From the NCBI GenBank assembly GCA_036897485.1, contig JAYMTF010000050.1, positions 1 to 63,748 on the forward strand: a stretch of DNA of 63,748 bases, read 5' to 3'. A program made the position numbers and the translations under genes. Positions 1-12,312 of this stretch are shown here, one piece after another (position 1 is the first letter of the stretch; each line of letters opens with the position of its first letter). The notes under the pieces are model-generated. The model saw only the letters and a list, made by a program, of their open reading frames with translations. It made no database searches and had not been told where the DNA came from. The DNA is from Pelargonium nanum. Lineage: Eukaryota > Streptophyta > Magnoliopsida > Geraniales > Geraniaceae.

Positions 1-17
1 ACGACCCGCCCGGATCC

Positions 18-58
18 ATGAATTTTAATGATGTGTCATCACCTCATTAATGGCTTAG
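18..58 (+). repeat. Left copy of the repeat shared, inverted, with the right edge of the window
   Basis: This stretch contains a near-palindrome built on GTGTCATCACCTCATT and ends in GGCTTAG. The reverse complement of 63682-63728 reads almost the same through about 40 positions, with a few substitutions and a small indel. The central hairpin is imperfect here and perfect (9-bp stem) in the right copy. Seen directly; the origin (dispersed repeat at contig ends, or ends of an element) is inference. Confidence 0.7.
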
Positions 59-139
59 CCTAAGCCAATTAATCTTTGGCTTAGAATCCCCAATCTCAAT
101 ATTTATGCTTTTCTTTTATGGGACAGTTTGTCAGTTGCA

Positions 140-500
140 GATAGATAGCATATGACTACCTTATGTTTCAAATTTTGTCGGTTACGTACTAGATCGGTTA
201 ACTTGACATGTCAAATGACAAAATTACCCCTGTGTTTCTTGTATATGCATAATCATTTGTATTTTTTTGGAAAACGATTTTTTTCATGTAGAATCATGCA
301 TGTGGTTTTTTTATTAGTAAAAAGTTTGTACATGGAATAATTGCATATGATCATGCACTGTCTTGACGTTCCATGACACATAACTATGCTTTTTCTTTAA
401 GATAATAGATGACTACTCTATGTTTCCATTATCTACGTAACGGGCTAAGAGAACTTTGTTAGCTTGGCATGTAAAATGACAAAATTACCCCTTGAACTTA
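140..500 (+). repeat. Two direct copies of a ~95-bp segment
   Basis: Bases about 144-240 and 407-497 are similar along their length. Both begin near GACTAC..TATGTTT and end in ATGACAAAATTACCCC, after a GTTA-CTTGRCATGT stretch. They lie 5' of the first PLATZ-like exon in the window, so they are probably in an intron of that gene. A weak third echo (GGGGTAAAATGGTAAAGTTACTCCC) lies near 780-808 in the next intron. Confidence 0.55.
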
Positions 501-552
501 TTTGTACTTGAAAAAATCACTTGTCTTCTTATTTTAGTTTGTTTTGTTTTAG

Positions 553-1047
553 CCTTACAAGTGCAACAAGAAAATGGTGCTTTCTTTGGCTCCTCTTCCC
601 CATAGTGGCACAGCTAATCCCAACGCATCCTGCAAGACTTGTAAGCGAAGACTCAATGAACCAGATCTCTATAACTATTGTTCCATTGTTTGCAAGGTAG
701 AAAATGTAATGTTGTGTTAAGTTTCAGTGTGATTTATTTTTCTTGTGACATTGATGTCATGAGCTCGAGTCGGGGAAAGTAGGGGTAAAATGGTAAAGTT
801 ACTCCCTTATGATTGATTTTCTATCTCGTGTGTTGTGTACGTGTTGAACTTTCAGGTGAAGGCGTTCAAATGCAAGACCAGTGAATTCGAACCTCCTTTT
901 CTTGTCCTGAAGGGAGTGCCGATGACCACGCCAGTCAAAAGTATTCAAATAGCTTCTCGAATGATAATGGAGAAGAATAGTTCATTGAGGTCTGTCGAAA
1001 GATTGTTCAAGAGGAAAGGAATGCCTTGTAGGGCTCCCTTATTCTGA
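553..1047 (+). CDS. PLATZ-like zinc-binding protein, C-terminal part (5' exons outside the window)
   Basis: Two exons can be read: 553-696 (after a TTTTAG acceptor, ending at AAG|GTAGAA) and 856-1047 (after TTTCAG, ending in TGA). Together they give about 112 residues. The first exon carries CKTCKRRL..PDLYNYCSIVCK, the distal cysteine cluster of PLATZ proteins (CxxC...FCSLxCK). The second ends RLFKRKGMPCRAPLF, close to the family's usual RRKGIPHRAPFF-type tail. PLATZ proteins are plant-specific zinc-dependent DNA-binding proteins that repress AT-rich promoters. The N-terminal B-box-like half (C-H-C-C...) is not found in bases 1-552, so it lies to the left or is lost. A likely 3'UTR intron runs from about 1056 to 1585 (CAG|GTACAT to TGCAG). 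Identification is by sequence pattern only. Confidence 0.7.
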
Positions 1048-2406
1048 AGTCTCAGGTACATAGTTTTTCTTGTCGAACACAGTTTCACATCGTTAACACA
1101 CGAGAACTATCACCACTTGAGTTATGTTTCATATAATTTAACATAACATCACATAAGAAATTAGTATTAGAACTTGACACGCGTCACCCACCTCCACAAC
1201 TAGAGCTAAAAAAATAGGTCAACGAGTCACGGCCCATCATTGACCTCGGTGTGATAAAAAGTTGTTCACTAAACATATTTGCAGTTTTAGCTCTGCCCGT
1301 TGGTCTATTTGTCAGTCCCAAACCTAGTATCACTTGGCCATGCCGCGTCACACGGGTTGTGGCTCATTTTGCAAGTAAAATAGGCCGCATGTAGCCTCAA
1401 CGGACAAAACAAGAAAAAATATCCACATGTTTATTGTGTTACTTTTTGTAAACTCATACCTAGTTCACAAACCGTTGATACATTCGCCAGTTCTGCCTAA
1501 CAATATAAACTTTTAGGTATGGCAACTTAACCTCTTTGAAGTGATACAAATTTTCTAACAATTGCTAGCCTTGTGTTTTGTGCAGGTCTTATGGAGGGTG
1601 TGAATGAGAGACATGAAAGAGAAATGCAATATGGAGCCCTTTTTAGTAGAATATTGAAGTTGGTGCTTTGTGTGGAAAGTCTATGAAGAACTTGTAGACC
1701 ATTTTGTTTTCATGATCATGGTTGAGATTTGCAAGACTAGTTTGTTTCAATTATGCTTGTTATTTGCAAGGCCATTTTGGTCCAAAACATGTTTTAATTA
1801 TATTTAAGACTATTTGAATATTGTTCACCATTTGTTCTAATCATGCTTGAAACTAGACTTGATCATTCATATGGTTGGAGTTGTCAACTTGGATATTGAC
1901 CCGAAAGTTGAAACTCGATCCACATTTTTACAAGTTTGAGTTGCATAAAATTGACCCGATAATTTCTCAGATCGGGCAAAGATGCAAAAACACGTACACT
2001 TTACACATAAAACTTGTAATTCACAACCCTTTTCAGTCGGCTGAAGACTGAATTGTCAGCTCTATCCGCAAGCATCCAAACCAATCCACATTTATGCAAA
2101 ACCCGATCTGAACCCGAACCAAAATCTGAATTGCCATATGTGACAAAGGGTCCTCCAAAAAAGTTCCAATTTCCTCAATCTTTCACTATCAAATAGGAAA
2201 CAAGTGTCCTATGAGACACACTTCCAAGCATTTTCCAATTTGCTCTAATAGTCAACTTCAGTTGGCTTGACATTTCCACAAACAAACAAGCATCACATAG
2301 CTAGCTATGACTTGATCACCACACAATGAATCTACTATATATACACACACAACTTTCACTTAACCAGTAGCCTCTTCTCTTCCTTGTTCTCTGCTAAAAA
2401 AACATC
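1048..2406. other. 3' region of the PLATZ-like gene, then intergenic repeats
   Basis: No coding region is supported. The first ~700 bases look like the spliced 3'UTR and downstream of the PLATZ-like gene. About 1190-1510 and 1875-2145 hold degenerate copies of the window-wide dispersed repeat rich in GACCCG/CGGGT words and flanked by 'GAGCT(G)' ends. The last ~100 bases are the promoter of the small ORF at 2407. Confidence 0.5.
2335..2344 (+). promoter_or_regulatory. TATA box of the small ORF at 2407
   Basis: CTATATATAC lies 63-72 bases upstream of the ATG, which leaves room for a 5' leader of about 35-40 bases. The leader is pyrimidine-rich and ends in AAAAAACATC before ATG, a good plant start context. 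Confidence 0.5.
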
Positions 2407-2616
2407 ATGAATCTCATCAAAACAGCTGAAACTGTGTCCTCTTCACTGTCTTTGCTGGGTCATGTGATGCTTGGTCTGATCCAACTTTGTTCATCTTCTC
2501 AAGATCAGTCTGAGACTCATAGTTATGTTCATGAGGCTGCTTCAAAAGATGGTGAAGCTAATATTGTTGCAGCACAGAATCATTTTAGGCAAATTCAACA
2601 CATAAGTGTAGCTTGA
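2407..2616 (+). CDS. Putative small protein, 69 aa, unknown
   Basis: The single-exon ORF starts at ATG in a good context (AACATCATGAAT) behind a TATA box and ends in TGA. The predicted peptide has a mildly hydrophobic N-terminal half (about residues 10-30, containing SLSLLGHVMLGLIQL) and a polar, acidic-to-neutral C-terminal half. There are only single scattered cysteines, so it is not a cysteine-rich secreted peptide. I do not recognise a family. The downstream sequence is T-rich and contains likely polyadenylation context. Support is the promoter-leader-ORF arrangement, not similarity; it could be a chance ORF. Confidence 0.4.
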   Translation: MNLIKTAETVSSSLSLLGHVMLGLIQLCSSSQDQSETHSYVHEAASKDGEANIVAAQNHFRQIQHISVA

Positions 2617-3450
2617 ATATTGATTCTTGAGTTTTGGCTTGATCTTTTTAGGGTTTTTGTTTTTTAGGGTATGGTTTGGTCAATTTTGGGAATGGGTGTT
2701 CTATTTTGATGTACCATGTGTTGTCTCATCTCATGTCATGTATGTAACATATTATATTGCAAAATGGTCCCTAAAGTATTAGTATCTGACTAATTTGGTC
2801 TATGAACTAATTTTATGTGTAAAACTAATTCGGAGTCTAAATTACTCTGGTTTTGATAATTCAAAGACCGTTACTAATTCGGTCCGATAATACAAGGTTC
2901 AAACCGACAAAAAATAGGCTGATGTGCATGTAGACATTTTTGGTCTGACCCATTTAGGCCGGAGGCCGATTCTACCTCGCGACCTAATTTCCTTGCAAAA
3001 TAAGCCAGGCCGTCACCAGTCCAGCCCGATAGAACTGAGGCAGGCTGACAAAAAGTTGCTCGATAAGTATAATTGTGTTTCTCGACCCGTTGGCCCATTT
3101 GTCAGCTCTAATCACAAAATGACTCAACCCATTGGTTAACACTGGCAGTGTACAAGATTTCAATTCAAAATTCAAAATCAATCAAATCTTTAGCTATTGG
3201 TAAAACATGTACAAAAGCTTATAGTATAATACATAGTTTCAATAGAGCTTTTTTTTTTAATACCAAAAACATGTACAAACAACACTTCCATATCCTTCAA
3301 AGCCAAAAAGCTTCTCATGGAGTACATTTCTATACAGCTACACTTGCATGTATTCGGAAACAAAAATCACGTTCCAGTGCACGAGAATTTCACTGTTATG
3401 AAGTCTACAGTCAGTCATATATGTACACAGCCTTATCAAAATGCTGATAT
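2617..3450. other. Intergenic: 3' side of the small ORF and of the K+ channel gene
   Basis: No gene is supported. Bases 2762-2890 resemble one arm of the foldback element seen at 5226-5560 in the K+ channel gene (words such as CTGACTAATTTGGTCTATGAACTAATTTTA). Bases 2890-3150 are a degenerate dispersed GACCCG-type repeat. The remaining bases up to 3450 are probably the 3'UTR of the channel gene on the minus strand. Confidence 0.45.
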
Positions 3451-6400
3451 CTATTGTGTTTCGCTGACTAAATACAGTTTCTGACCATCATCGATCATGT
3501 CTACATCAAGAATTTTACCCCCGGTTTCTGATAATATACAACCCTCGCCGGAAAATTCAAGAGTCTCGCACGCTTGCTTGATCAGCTCTTCCATAGTAAG
3601 TGGAGTCCATAACATGATTCCGTGTCTCCTATGGTCATCGTCCCATGGGTGGAAAGGGAACACCGTGCACTTCTTGGGGCGCAATTGAACTGAAAATAGG
3701 CAACGTGTGTATGCAGAGGGTCAGTTAATAACTCTAGGAACGGCTCTATACAACTGCGGGTTCGGGTGACAATAGACATTTTCGAATTTTGGATTTTACG
3801 TGTAAACATGCGGGTTTGCGAGGTTTCGCCTAACCCAACCTGAAAATTGATCGAGTCTATTTTATTCAACCCGAACCCACAAAATGCATATCAGGTTTCG
3901 GGTGCCCACGTGTTCGGGTCTAACTTGCCAGCTCTAAGCTAAGCTATAGTTTTGGATCCGTCTTGACCAACTCATGTAGATTCATCCGGCGATTTCCGTG
4001 TAGGTGATAATGCTGAAATTTAAGTTTTTCGAATACCTGAGATATCTTGTACTTGATGCTGGAGTTCTGCGAGCTGAGCAGATTTTGCATCATCCAGTAA
4101 CTTGATCAGATTCCGGTTTCCACTCCTCCGGCTCTCGTCTACCGGGCTGTTTCCCCATCTGCAAATTTGGACAAGTAAAACAATAGAATGGGTGTCAGCA
4201 GGGACGGTTCCAGAATCTCTACTCAGTGGGGAATATTCATTAAAAGTTAAATACAAATTTAATTATTAATTCATTCAAAATTTATGGAAACATAAAATTG
4301 AAAGTAAAAAAATTAAAAGTAAGCTAAAAATGTCGAAACAAGAAAACAAATATTTTCAGTTCACCTGTCTTTTGAGAAAACGCTAGCCCCAGAATCTAAT
4401 AGCACTTTGGCCATCAAACATAGTCCTTCTGAAGCAGCTACGTGAAGAGGAGTTCGGTCATCGTAATTTTTGGAATCTGGATCGATGCCATTGGACAAAA
4501 TTCTTTTGAGATAATCCGCATCCCCCTTCGAAACAACTGTACACAAAAAACTGCCAGCGTTTTCCATTCTCAAGGAGGCTCCGACTCTAACAAGTAAAGA
4601 AGCCGTTTGATCGTGTCCATTCTTGATGGCTTCGAGTAATGGTGTGTTCCCAAAGTTATCTGTTCAAATTATTTGCAGATGTTGCCGTGATGTTGCCAAC
4701 AGCTGATAGTTTTTGTGACAATTAATATGAAAAAATATCGAATAAGAATGATACCTTTGCAGTTGACATCGGCTCCTTGTTGAATAAGAAAAAGCACAAC
4801 ATTCTCGTATCCTCTGGATGCTGCAAGATGCTAATAAAAAGAGTAAATCATATTCAGACGAGCATATCTATATCCAACAAATTGTATGCAACAAACTATG
4901 TACATGATTAAAATTGAGCATCATAATTTTGCAAAGAAAAATACGAATTATAAGAAAAACCTCATACCAAAGGAGACCTTCCATCATAATCCGTCTTGTT
5001 GGGATCAGCTCCAACTCTGATTAGGCCTTTTAGCTGAAAAAGATCTCCGTGATAAGCTGCATTATTCACCTTAAGTGCTAGTTCAGATTCTTGCTTTCCG
5101 ATATGCAATGTGATTTCCGACTCCAGCTGCTTTACTCGAAGATTGAATTTCTTTTCCTATCATGTCATATAATTGTGTTATTCTGATGGACAGAATTATT
5201 CAATTCATATCAAGTACATATCTAGACCTGACTAATTCGGTCCATGAACTAATTTTAAACCAAAATGGTCCGTTAGTTTAACTAATGTTGCATTGAAAAT
5301 AATAATAAACTAAATTAATTACACAGCCAACGCTGATGTGACATTTAATTATCCAAACAATGAGATGCCACGTCAAAGTTGATTATGTAATCAATTAAGT
5401 TTCTTTTTCTTTTTCATTGACAATTCGCCAAAATAATCGAAAAGTTAAATGCACTTAACATCAAAGACCATTTTGGTTGGTTTTTAATAGTTGGGGAACC
5501 ATTTTGACATAAAATTAGCTCAGAAACCAACTTAGTCAGAATCTAATAGTTCAATGATCATTTTGGTAGTTTTTTCCTCTGGAATCTTGAAGCAAAGATT
5601 GTTGTCATATTGCCGTTATGCGCAATATCGTGATAATTTATGACAGAAAGTAGAGGAGAAAAGAACACATATTTCAAGAGTAATAATACCTCAACGAGAT
5701 TGTTAAAGATCTTCCGACAATCATGAAAATATGTCTCTAGGATACTTGTAAATGACTGTTTATCAATCCGCAGAAGCCTACATAGTTCACAAACACGAAT
5801 TGTGGACGGCTGAGGTATGTTGCAAAGAATTGAAACTTCTCCAAATGAGCTATTACATTGTAGAAGCGATATGCTCGCTTCTGAGCCATCTTCTATGAAA
5901 ATCTCCTCCTGTACAAACATAGTTCTAGTTAAGTCTGTATATTGAAAACATCTATTCTACATCCAATAGAGCACAGATTTGGATTATAAAAAACACAAGC
6001 CAGTGCTATCAGCCAAAAAAAAAAAGCAATTCAAACCCATATTCATATGTTCAAACTAAACAAACAACACATCAATGTTCAAAAACAAGTAATAAAAACC
6101 CAAGTTTTTACAATCTATGGTCAAAATAACTTAAGCTTTTTTTATAAAGAAAAAAAATGATTTGAAAAAATAATTCTAATTAAAAAAAATGTCGATGTGT
6201 CGGAATTATTTTTTTATTTTTCAAAAAAATAATTACTGATTCACATGTTGGACACGTGTCGGAAGCACATCGGGTACGTGCCATGTCCGATTCGCATATC
6301 GGACTCCGACACTGCTAGAGGAGAGGGTCGATGCTTCATAACATGATTTATGAATAGATAAATTCTATCATGACCCAAAGATCAGCAATTAACAGGCAAG

Positions 6401-9400
6401 AAATTATAACAATGATATTCAATAAACTCAGCATACGACAAAAGAGGCTATAATAATCATACCAACGCACCAAGACAGACGAAGTAAAGTTGATCTGCCA
6501 TATATCCTTGTTCTATTATCACTTCTCCCGGGAGAAAGAATTCCTCGTGGAGTTTACCAACCTGCGAATATAACAAGAAAGAATATTGACATCTATTCAT
6601 GTGATGCCGGTGATATCTATGTACCAAGGGGAAATATGCCAACATTTTCTGTGGTGCTGTGCACCCTTTTTTTTTCATAGGTTGTGCCATGCACCACATA
6701 TGTTACATTCCAATAACTTGCATCCGTGCCTCATTTAAGGAATAGGATAAATACTATGAATTCATTGTGATCTAAGTTGATTAGGGCTAGAAATTGACGT
6801 TCTTGAATGGGCCAAAATTTGATCGGTACATACAAAACAGGCCTGCTGTCGATACTCCTCGCTTTGCCGTGACCTACGTATTCTGGAGTCGTAAGAGGCC
6901 TTTTTGGAGGGGCTTTGAAAAATATTTGGGTAGTTTTGAAATTTTGTAATAGTTTATTATTATTTCCTGTTATGATTAGGGTTTGGGTAGACTATATGCC
7001 ATTGCCTCTTTGTTTTAGTCCATTCAAATTTTAAATTTTAATTAAGAAAAGAGAGAAACCTAGTTCCTTCTAATGCATGCATTGCCTCAACCTCAAGAGT
7101 CATGAATTATGTATTGTAATGTCAAATCCATGCGCCTAAAGAAAATATGTGCAGTTAGATTGGATATTTCCTAATGTGGTACAACAAATTCTGATGCTTA
7201 TAGGCTATAGCTATTAGTTGTCAAGAATATCAACAAACTTCAAAGGCCCACAAACTCCATGAATCGACTACATTTGCAAAAAGCAATTATTTGGAACTTC
7301 AGAGTTGAACGAATACTAAATGGTGACAAACAGAACTTACCAACTGATTGATGAATTCAGATGAACATCCCGTAAAAAGAGGAACCTTCTCGACGAATGG
7401 CAAATATAAATATTTTGAAATCTGCAAAACAAGAATTAACTTATAGTGAGAAACCCAAATTTGCTTAAGACTGTACACAATGGATCTGTTAGTCAATGAA
7501 AAGCACAACAGCCAGAAAATGGGATGTATTTCAAATGATAAATACCAAAATGAAATGGAATTTATAGTGAATACTTCTAAGGGATTGGAATTTCAAGCCC
7601 ATGACCTGACCAACCTTTTTTGAGACTATTATATTTAGGGTAATTTTCGGATAAATGACTTGTACTTAACCTCAAAATCAGAGTAATTATGTGATGGAAA
7701 ACAAAGTTTAGGGTCGTTATGTGATTTTGATGTAAAGTGCAAGGCTTTATCTGAAACTTCCCCTTATATTTAGATATAAAAAGTGTCATCTTCTAATCGG
7801 AAGTTCTCATAATTGCAAAGACAGAGTTAAGAGAAAATATTGAGATTTAGGAGCATGCAGAGGGCCATTTTTTCTACGTTACCTTTGCACGAATAGAGAT
7901 TGGGATATCCTGGAGAACAACAGCCTCGGTGTAGGTACTCTCATACTGTAAACGCAAGTGGCCTTTGATCTGATTGCGGAGTTCCCTCCCAATCTTATTT
8001 CTGTTCATATATTTGATGGCATCGGTCATTTTATCCCTGAACTTCTCTGTCTTTGATCCTTTTACAATAAGTGCGGTCATATTACCAGTCAGATAAGAAC
8101 TGAGAAGCATGTCAAAAGAAACGTAGATCATAATGAATATCATTTCCCTCACATTGACGGCGTGTATGTCTCCATAACCTGCAGCACAAACACACACCAG
8201 GCAGTACTAATCATTGAGAAAAAAGGGTAAATCATTTATGCACCTACTCGACTGTCATTTCTGTACTGGTTCTCAAAAAAATTTAAACCCTCGACCGAAC
8301 AAAATTAAATTTTTACAGCCCTATTACGATTCTTGTGCCCAAAACTTTCAGCTTTATCATATTTCGTGGCCGGAATTGAGTTGTGTGCAACACGTGCAAA
8401 GCTTAGTTCAGTTTTGCCCTATTAACCCAACCTATTCACTTCATGACATAATGGACAAAGAGTAAAATCATTAAATTTTAGCTTCTGGTCTACTACATGA
8501 TAAACTTACCAACGGAAGTCATGGTGACAAAGGCGAAATATAAAGATGTTGTATACCGCTTCCCGAGATCAATCTCTCTGAAGTGTGAATAGCTAAAATC
8601 ACCCAACTTCAAGCTTCCGATCCACGTATAGCCCTCTTGAGTTTCGGGCAGAGTCGTAGCCAAGTAATAGAAGATACATGCTGCCGTGTGTGTGGAATAA
8701 AGCTCAATAAGAATAAGTTTAAGAATCCTTGTAAACATATAATTGATTCGTATATCCTTCTCCAACTTGTGAAAAAAGTCAATAAGTATGCGGAATCGAC
8801 TTAGCCTTATCCATAAAAGATACCGCACTTCTTCCTTCCTTCCGGAAGCCTGTATAAAATTGATTTTTCAACACTATTAATGAATATAGTAAAACATGTC
8901 CCAAAAAAGTAATTTAATAACTTATTATATGCACTTCTTTGCCTCTCCTCTCGTGTTTGCTTTCATCTCATTTCCTATTTCTCACTCAAAAACCTATAAC
9001 TATCATCCAAATCAATCGCAAACCACCTCATCTCATCTCTCATTTGAGCCAACGCTAACACAAACACGACACACCGTGCCAACACATTTATTGAACATGT
9101 TGTTTCAGTATTTGAACACGATCATTAAACATGTCGTGTCTGTGCTAGTCCGTTTAGCGCATACTATGTCTAAACATCTAGCACAACACATCAAAACAAA
9201 TGGTCAGCTCTAACACAACCCTACGAACAAGATTTAGCCTATGAAGTGTTTTGAAATGCTGGATTTGAGCCGAATGAAGTGTTTGGTAACTCCAAGTATT
9301 TGGGTTTGGATTTCAGTCAAATCCAATAGCATTCAAAAATCAAAACATGCTTAGAACATGAGATTTCAAATGACAGCCCTTGCCTTGTCATTTGGAATTC

Positions 9401-10982
9401 TATGATTTCCCAAACATTATATTTGTATTTAAATACAACATTTCAAATCCAAATTTCAAATATAGAATTTCAAATCAAATCCGTGTTCACAAACGCAACC
9501 TAAGATTAATCAAACAGATACAACAATGGCAGTGATTAACAACATTACCTTGTATATAATGTCCCAAGGCAAGCAACCAAGAAGATCAATAACAAACGTT
9601 GATTTCAAATACCTACAAATAACAAAAACAAAAACAATCAATTGCAGGATCAACCAAATCAGCGATCAAATCAATCATCTGAAACAAAACAAAACAAAAA
9701 TGAACCTAACAGCAACAGGAGTGTGGTTGTAGACCATTCGGTAGGTCTCGCTGTCTCTGAAGGCGACGAAGAATTGAAGAACAATGTCGACGAGAAAAGC
9801 GACCTGTCCAGTAATGTCGAGAACCAACAGATTCTCTGGCAATCCTCGGAAGAATCCGAACTCCATGGGAGTGAAGAACGACGAATACGCCGCCCAGAGC
9901 ACTATGAACTTTTTCCAAGCTAGATACCACCTGCAATTCCATTTTCATCAGGGATTTCAAATTCCACGGAATCGAAATTCGAGAATTCGTTTCCCGGAAT
10001 TTGGAGTTTTGGGATTGGAGGATAGACATGACAATGCGGGCCGCGGGCCTGAAATGGGCCGGGCCAAAACGTGCACGTGTTTTTATCGAATTATTTTTCT
10101 TTAATCTTGAAAAGTAGCTTGATGAGTTAGGACCAATGAAAAAAAATTGCAAAATAGGAACCCTTTAATTTTTGGCCCGGCCCGTTTTAGACTCGTAACG
10201 CAAATCCTCGGGTCCGGTGAGAGACGAGAGTAAAGCTCGCAATCCGGGCCGGGCTTTTCACGGGTTCTGGTTGGATATGTATATCTTGAACTCGAAAGCA
10301 GAGCGGGTCGAAGCGGGTTTTCAAATTTTAAGTATTAAATGTGTGAGTTTGTGTGGAATTTGTCCAATTCAACCTCTACATTGATCAGATTTATATTAGA
10401 CAGTCAAACTATAAATATTTCAATCGATTTTCAGATTCAAGTTGTTGGTTATAGCGGAAAGTGTATATTTACTCGTGTTAAAGTGTATATCATACAAATG
10501 ACGTTTTATAAATACATTTTTAGTGGTTAAATTGTAAATGTATCATTTCAGTAAGATTTTTTATTTTTAAAAAATATCGTGTAAATAACTTAGTTATAGC
10601 AATATGTTGCAATAGAATGTGTAAAAACTTAAAGGATGTCAGAAGAAATTGTTCAAATTTAAAAAATAAATAGGAGAAAACAACTAATATAATTATGGAA
10701 TCAATAAAAAGTAATAACGGAATACCTATTGTCGGGATTGATAAAGAAGCTTTTGATACGGTTAAGAAAGCCTTTTGGAATCAACCTCTTATCGATATCA
10801 TCATAAAGTATGAACTCGTTCTCTATCAAGTTGAATCGGCTTCCTCTCGTTGAAGTTATCCCATCTTTTAAATCTGTCACCTCGTACTCTTCTTCGAAAT
10901 TTTCATTATCACGATCACAATGAGAACGATGACTACGATCTTTTTCTTCCTCTATTTCCCCTCGTCTCGACGTTTCTACCAT
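3451..10982 (-). CDS. SKOR: SKOR/GORK-type outward-rectifying Shaker K+ channel, 833 aa
   Basis: Thirteen exons: 10982-10726, 9930-9706, 9612-9549, 8849-8510, 8178-7883, 7421-7341, 6561-6463, 5908-5690, 5156-4968, 4830-4755, 4659-4365, 4158-4037, 3689-3451 (2502 nt, all phases matching). The protein has six membrane segments (S1 about 90-110 to S6 about 306-328), an S4 with R191, R197, R200 and R202, and the pore motif SVGYGDIHAVN at 294-304. A cyclic-nucleotide-binding-like domain (about 400-525), ankyrin repeats (about 545-745) and a C-terminal KHA domain (about 762-833) follow. Arabidopsis SKOR has 828 aa. The family releases K+ into xylem (SKOR) or from guard cells (GORK) across the plasma membrane. 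An acidic residue after S4 (D206) is closer to GORK as I recall it. Odd: filter Ser instead of Thr, and SS for GA in S6 (322-323). Assignment between SKOR and GORK is not certain. Confidence 0.94.
5226..5560. repeat. Foldback (MITE-like) element in a K+ channel intron
   Basis: The left arm contains CTGACTAATTCGGTCCATGA then CTAATTTTA..CAAAATGGTCC. The right arm, reverse-complemented, reads CTGACTAAGTTGGTTTCTGA then CTAATTTTATGTCAAAATGG. The arms are about 70-100 bp and separated by about 150 AT-rich bases. It lies in the intron between exons 8 and 9 of the channel gene. Short non-coding inverted repeats like this are typical DNA-transposon-derived MITEs; the superfamily cannot be assigned by eye. 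Confidence 0.6.
9240..9500. repeat. MITE-like element in a K+ channel intron
   Basis: The segment starts near GTGTTTGGTAACTCC and ends near CGTGTTCACAAACGCAACC. In between it repeats AATTCAAATC/GATTTGAAAT words in both orientations, so the ends and inner parts are partly complementary. It lies in the intron between exons 3 and 4 of the channel. No ORF. Boundaries are approximate. Confidence 0.4.
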
Positions 10983-12312
10983 CCCTTTATTAATAACTAG
11001 TCTACTTTTCGATTTTGTTTCTCATTGCATCGCAATGACAACAATATCAAATTTTGAAAGTAAACAATATTAGAAATTTGGCTTGGTTCTTTTTGTCCTA
11101 AAAAATGATCAAAATCGTGAGAGAAAAAGAAGGAATATAGAAATAGAGAAGAAAAATAGAAAGTTAATTGTGTTACCAGGAGAATAAATTTCTGAAAGTG
11201 GAAACGATGAGAATTTACACGAGAAAGAAAAGAAGATAGCACTCGTAAGTTTCTTCTCCCAAAAAGAAAACAATACAATGATCAGAAAGAAAAGACAGAA
11301 TCTAAATTTGCCTAATTATCATGCGAAAACAAGGTTTCACGGCGGAACAAAATCAAGAGATGTAAAATGATTGGTGTTGATGCTTGTTTGACGTAATGTG
11401 TGATTGAGCGAGTGTGACAAATAAATAAGTATTTTCAATTTTCACGACAATCATTGTAAATTAATTCACATTTGCAAAAAAAATATAAAACACATTTGCA
11501 AATATCCATCTACTTTTACAAGTGTTACTTCTAGCCATGTTTTACGGTTTCTCAAATCATTCATATTAAAATTATCGAGTTACACAATTACTATGTCTCT
11601 CGGAGAATCTATTTTATTACATTTTTTTACTATTTTTATCTCATTTTGTTAGAGGTGAAAATTCGCACAAATGGATCATGATACAAGTCAAATACTATGT
11701 TTAATGAGTTAACACAGACACAACACATTCAATAACATTGTCACTCATATTTTACACATTTAACACACAACACAACCCTAATATCAACATGTCATGCCCA
11801 AATACAAATAAATCGTGTTGAGTAATGTGTTTCATACCAAATCGTGAGCTCGGGGCAATAAACAGCAACAAAATTATATATGACGTTGTGGTCACAGGCT
11901 TAAAAGGGTCGAAAGACACATATTTTTATCGAAATACTTATTGTCAGTCTTAATATACCTCGCCATTTACTAGAAACTAATAAAATTCTTTCAAAAAAGA
12001 TCATGCGGATCGGATTGCCAAGTACCAAAAATAAAACAGGTAAGTGAGGTAGAGAAAGAGCTCACACTTCTACAAGAGACTACTTGTAAGACAGTACATT
12101 TTTCTCTTTAATTGAATATACAATCAACCAACATTTATCGAGTTTGAAAAATAGTCCGAAGAAACACTTGAACCCTCGTACTTTCATCGAGAGATCAATG
12201 AATCAGGATTATGACACCCGGAGACAAAATGGTGGGGATGGGGGGCAAGAATTCCCGGAACATTTTGCTTTTGAAGTTCCTGTCAGTTCCCGACGACACA
12301 ACTGCAAAATTC
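10983..12312. other. Intergenic between K+ channel 5' end and ZNF830 3' end
   Basis: No gene is supported. The first ~400 bases are the presumed promoter and 5' leader of the channel (minus strand); I see no clear TATA box. Bases 11650-11870 carry an ACACAACA-rich degenerate dispersed repeat. The last ~150 bases are probably the 3'UTR of the ZNF830 gene. Confidence 0.4.
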
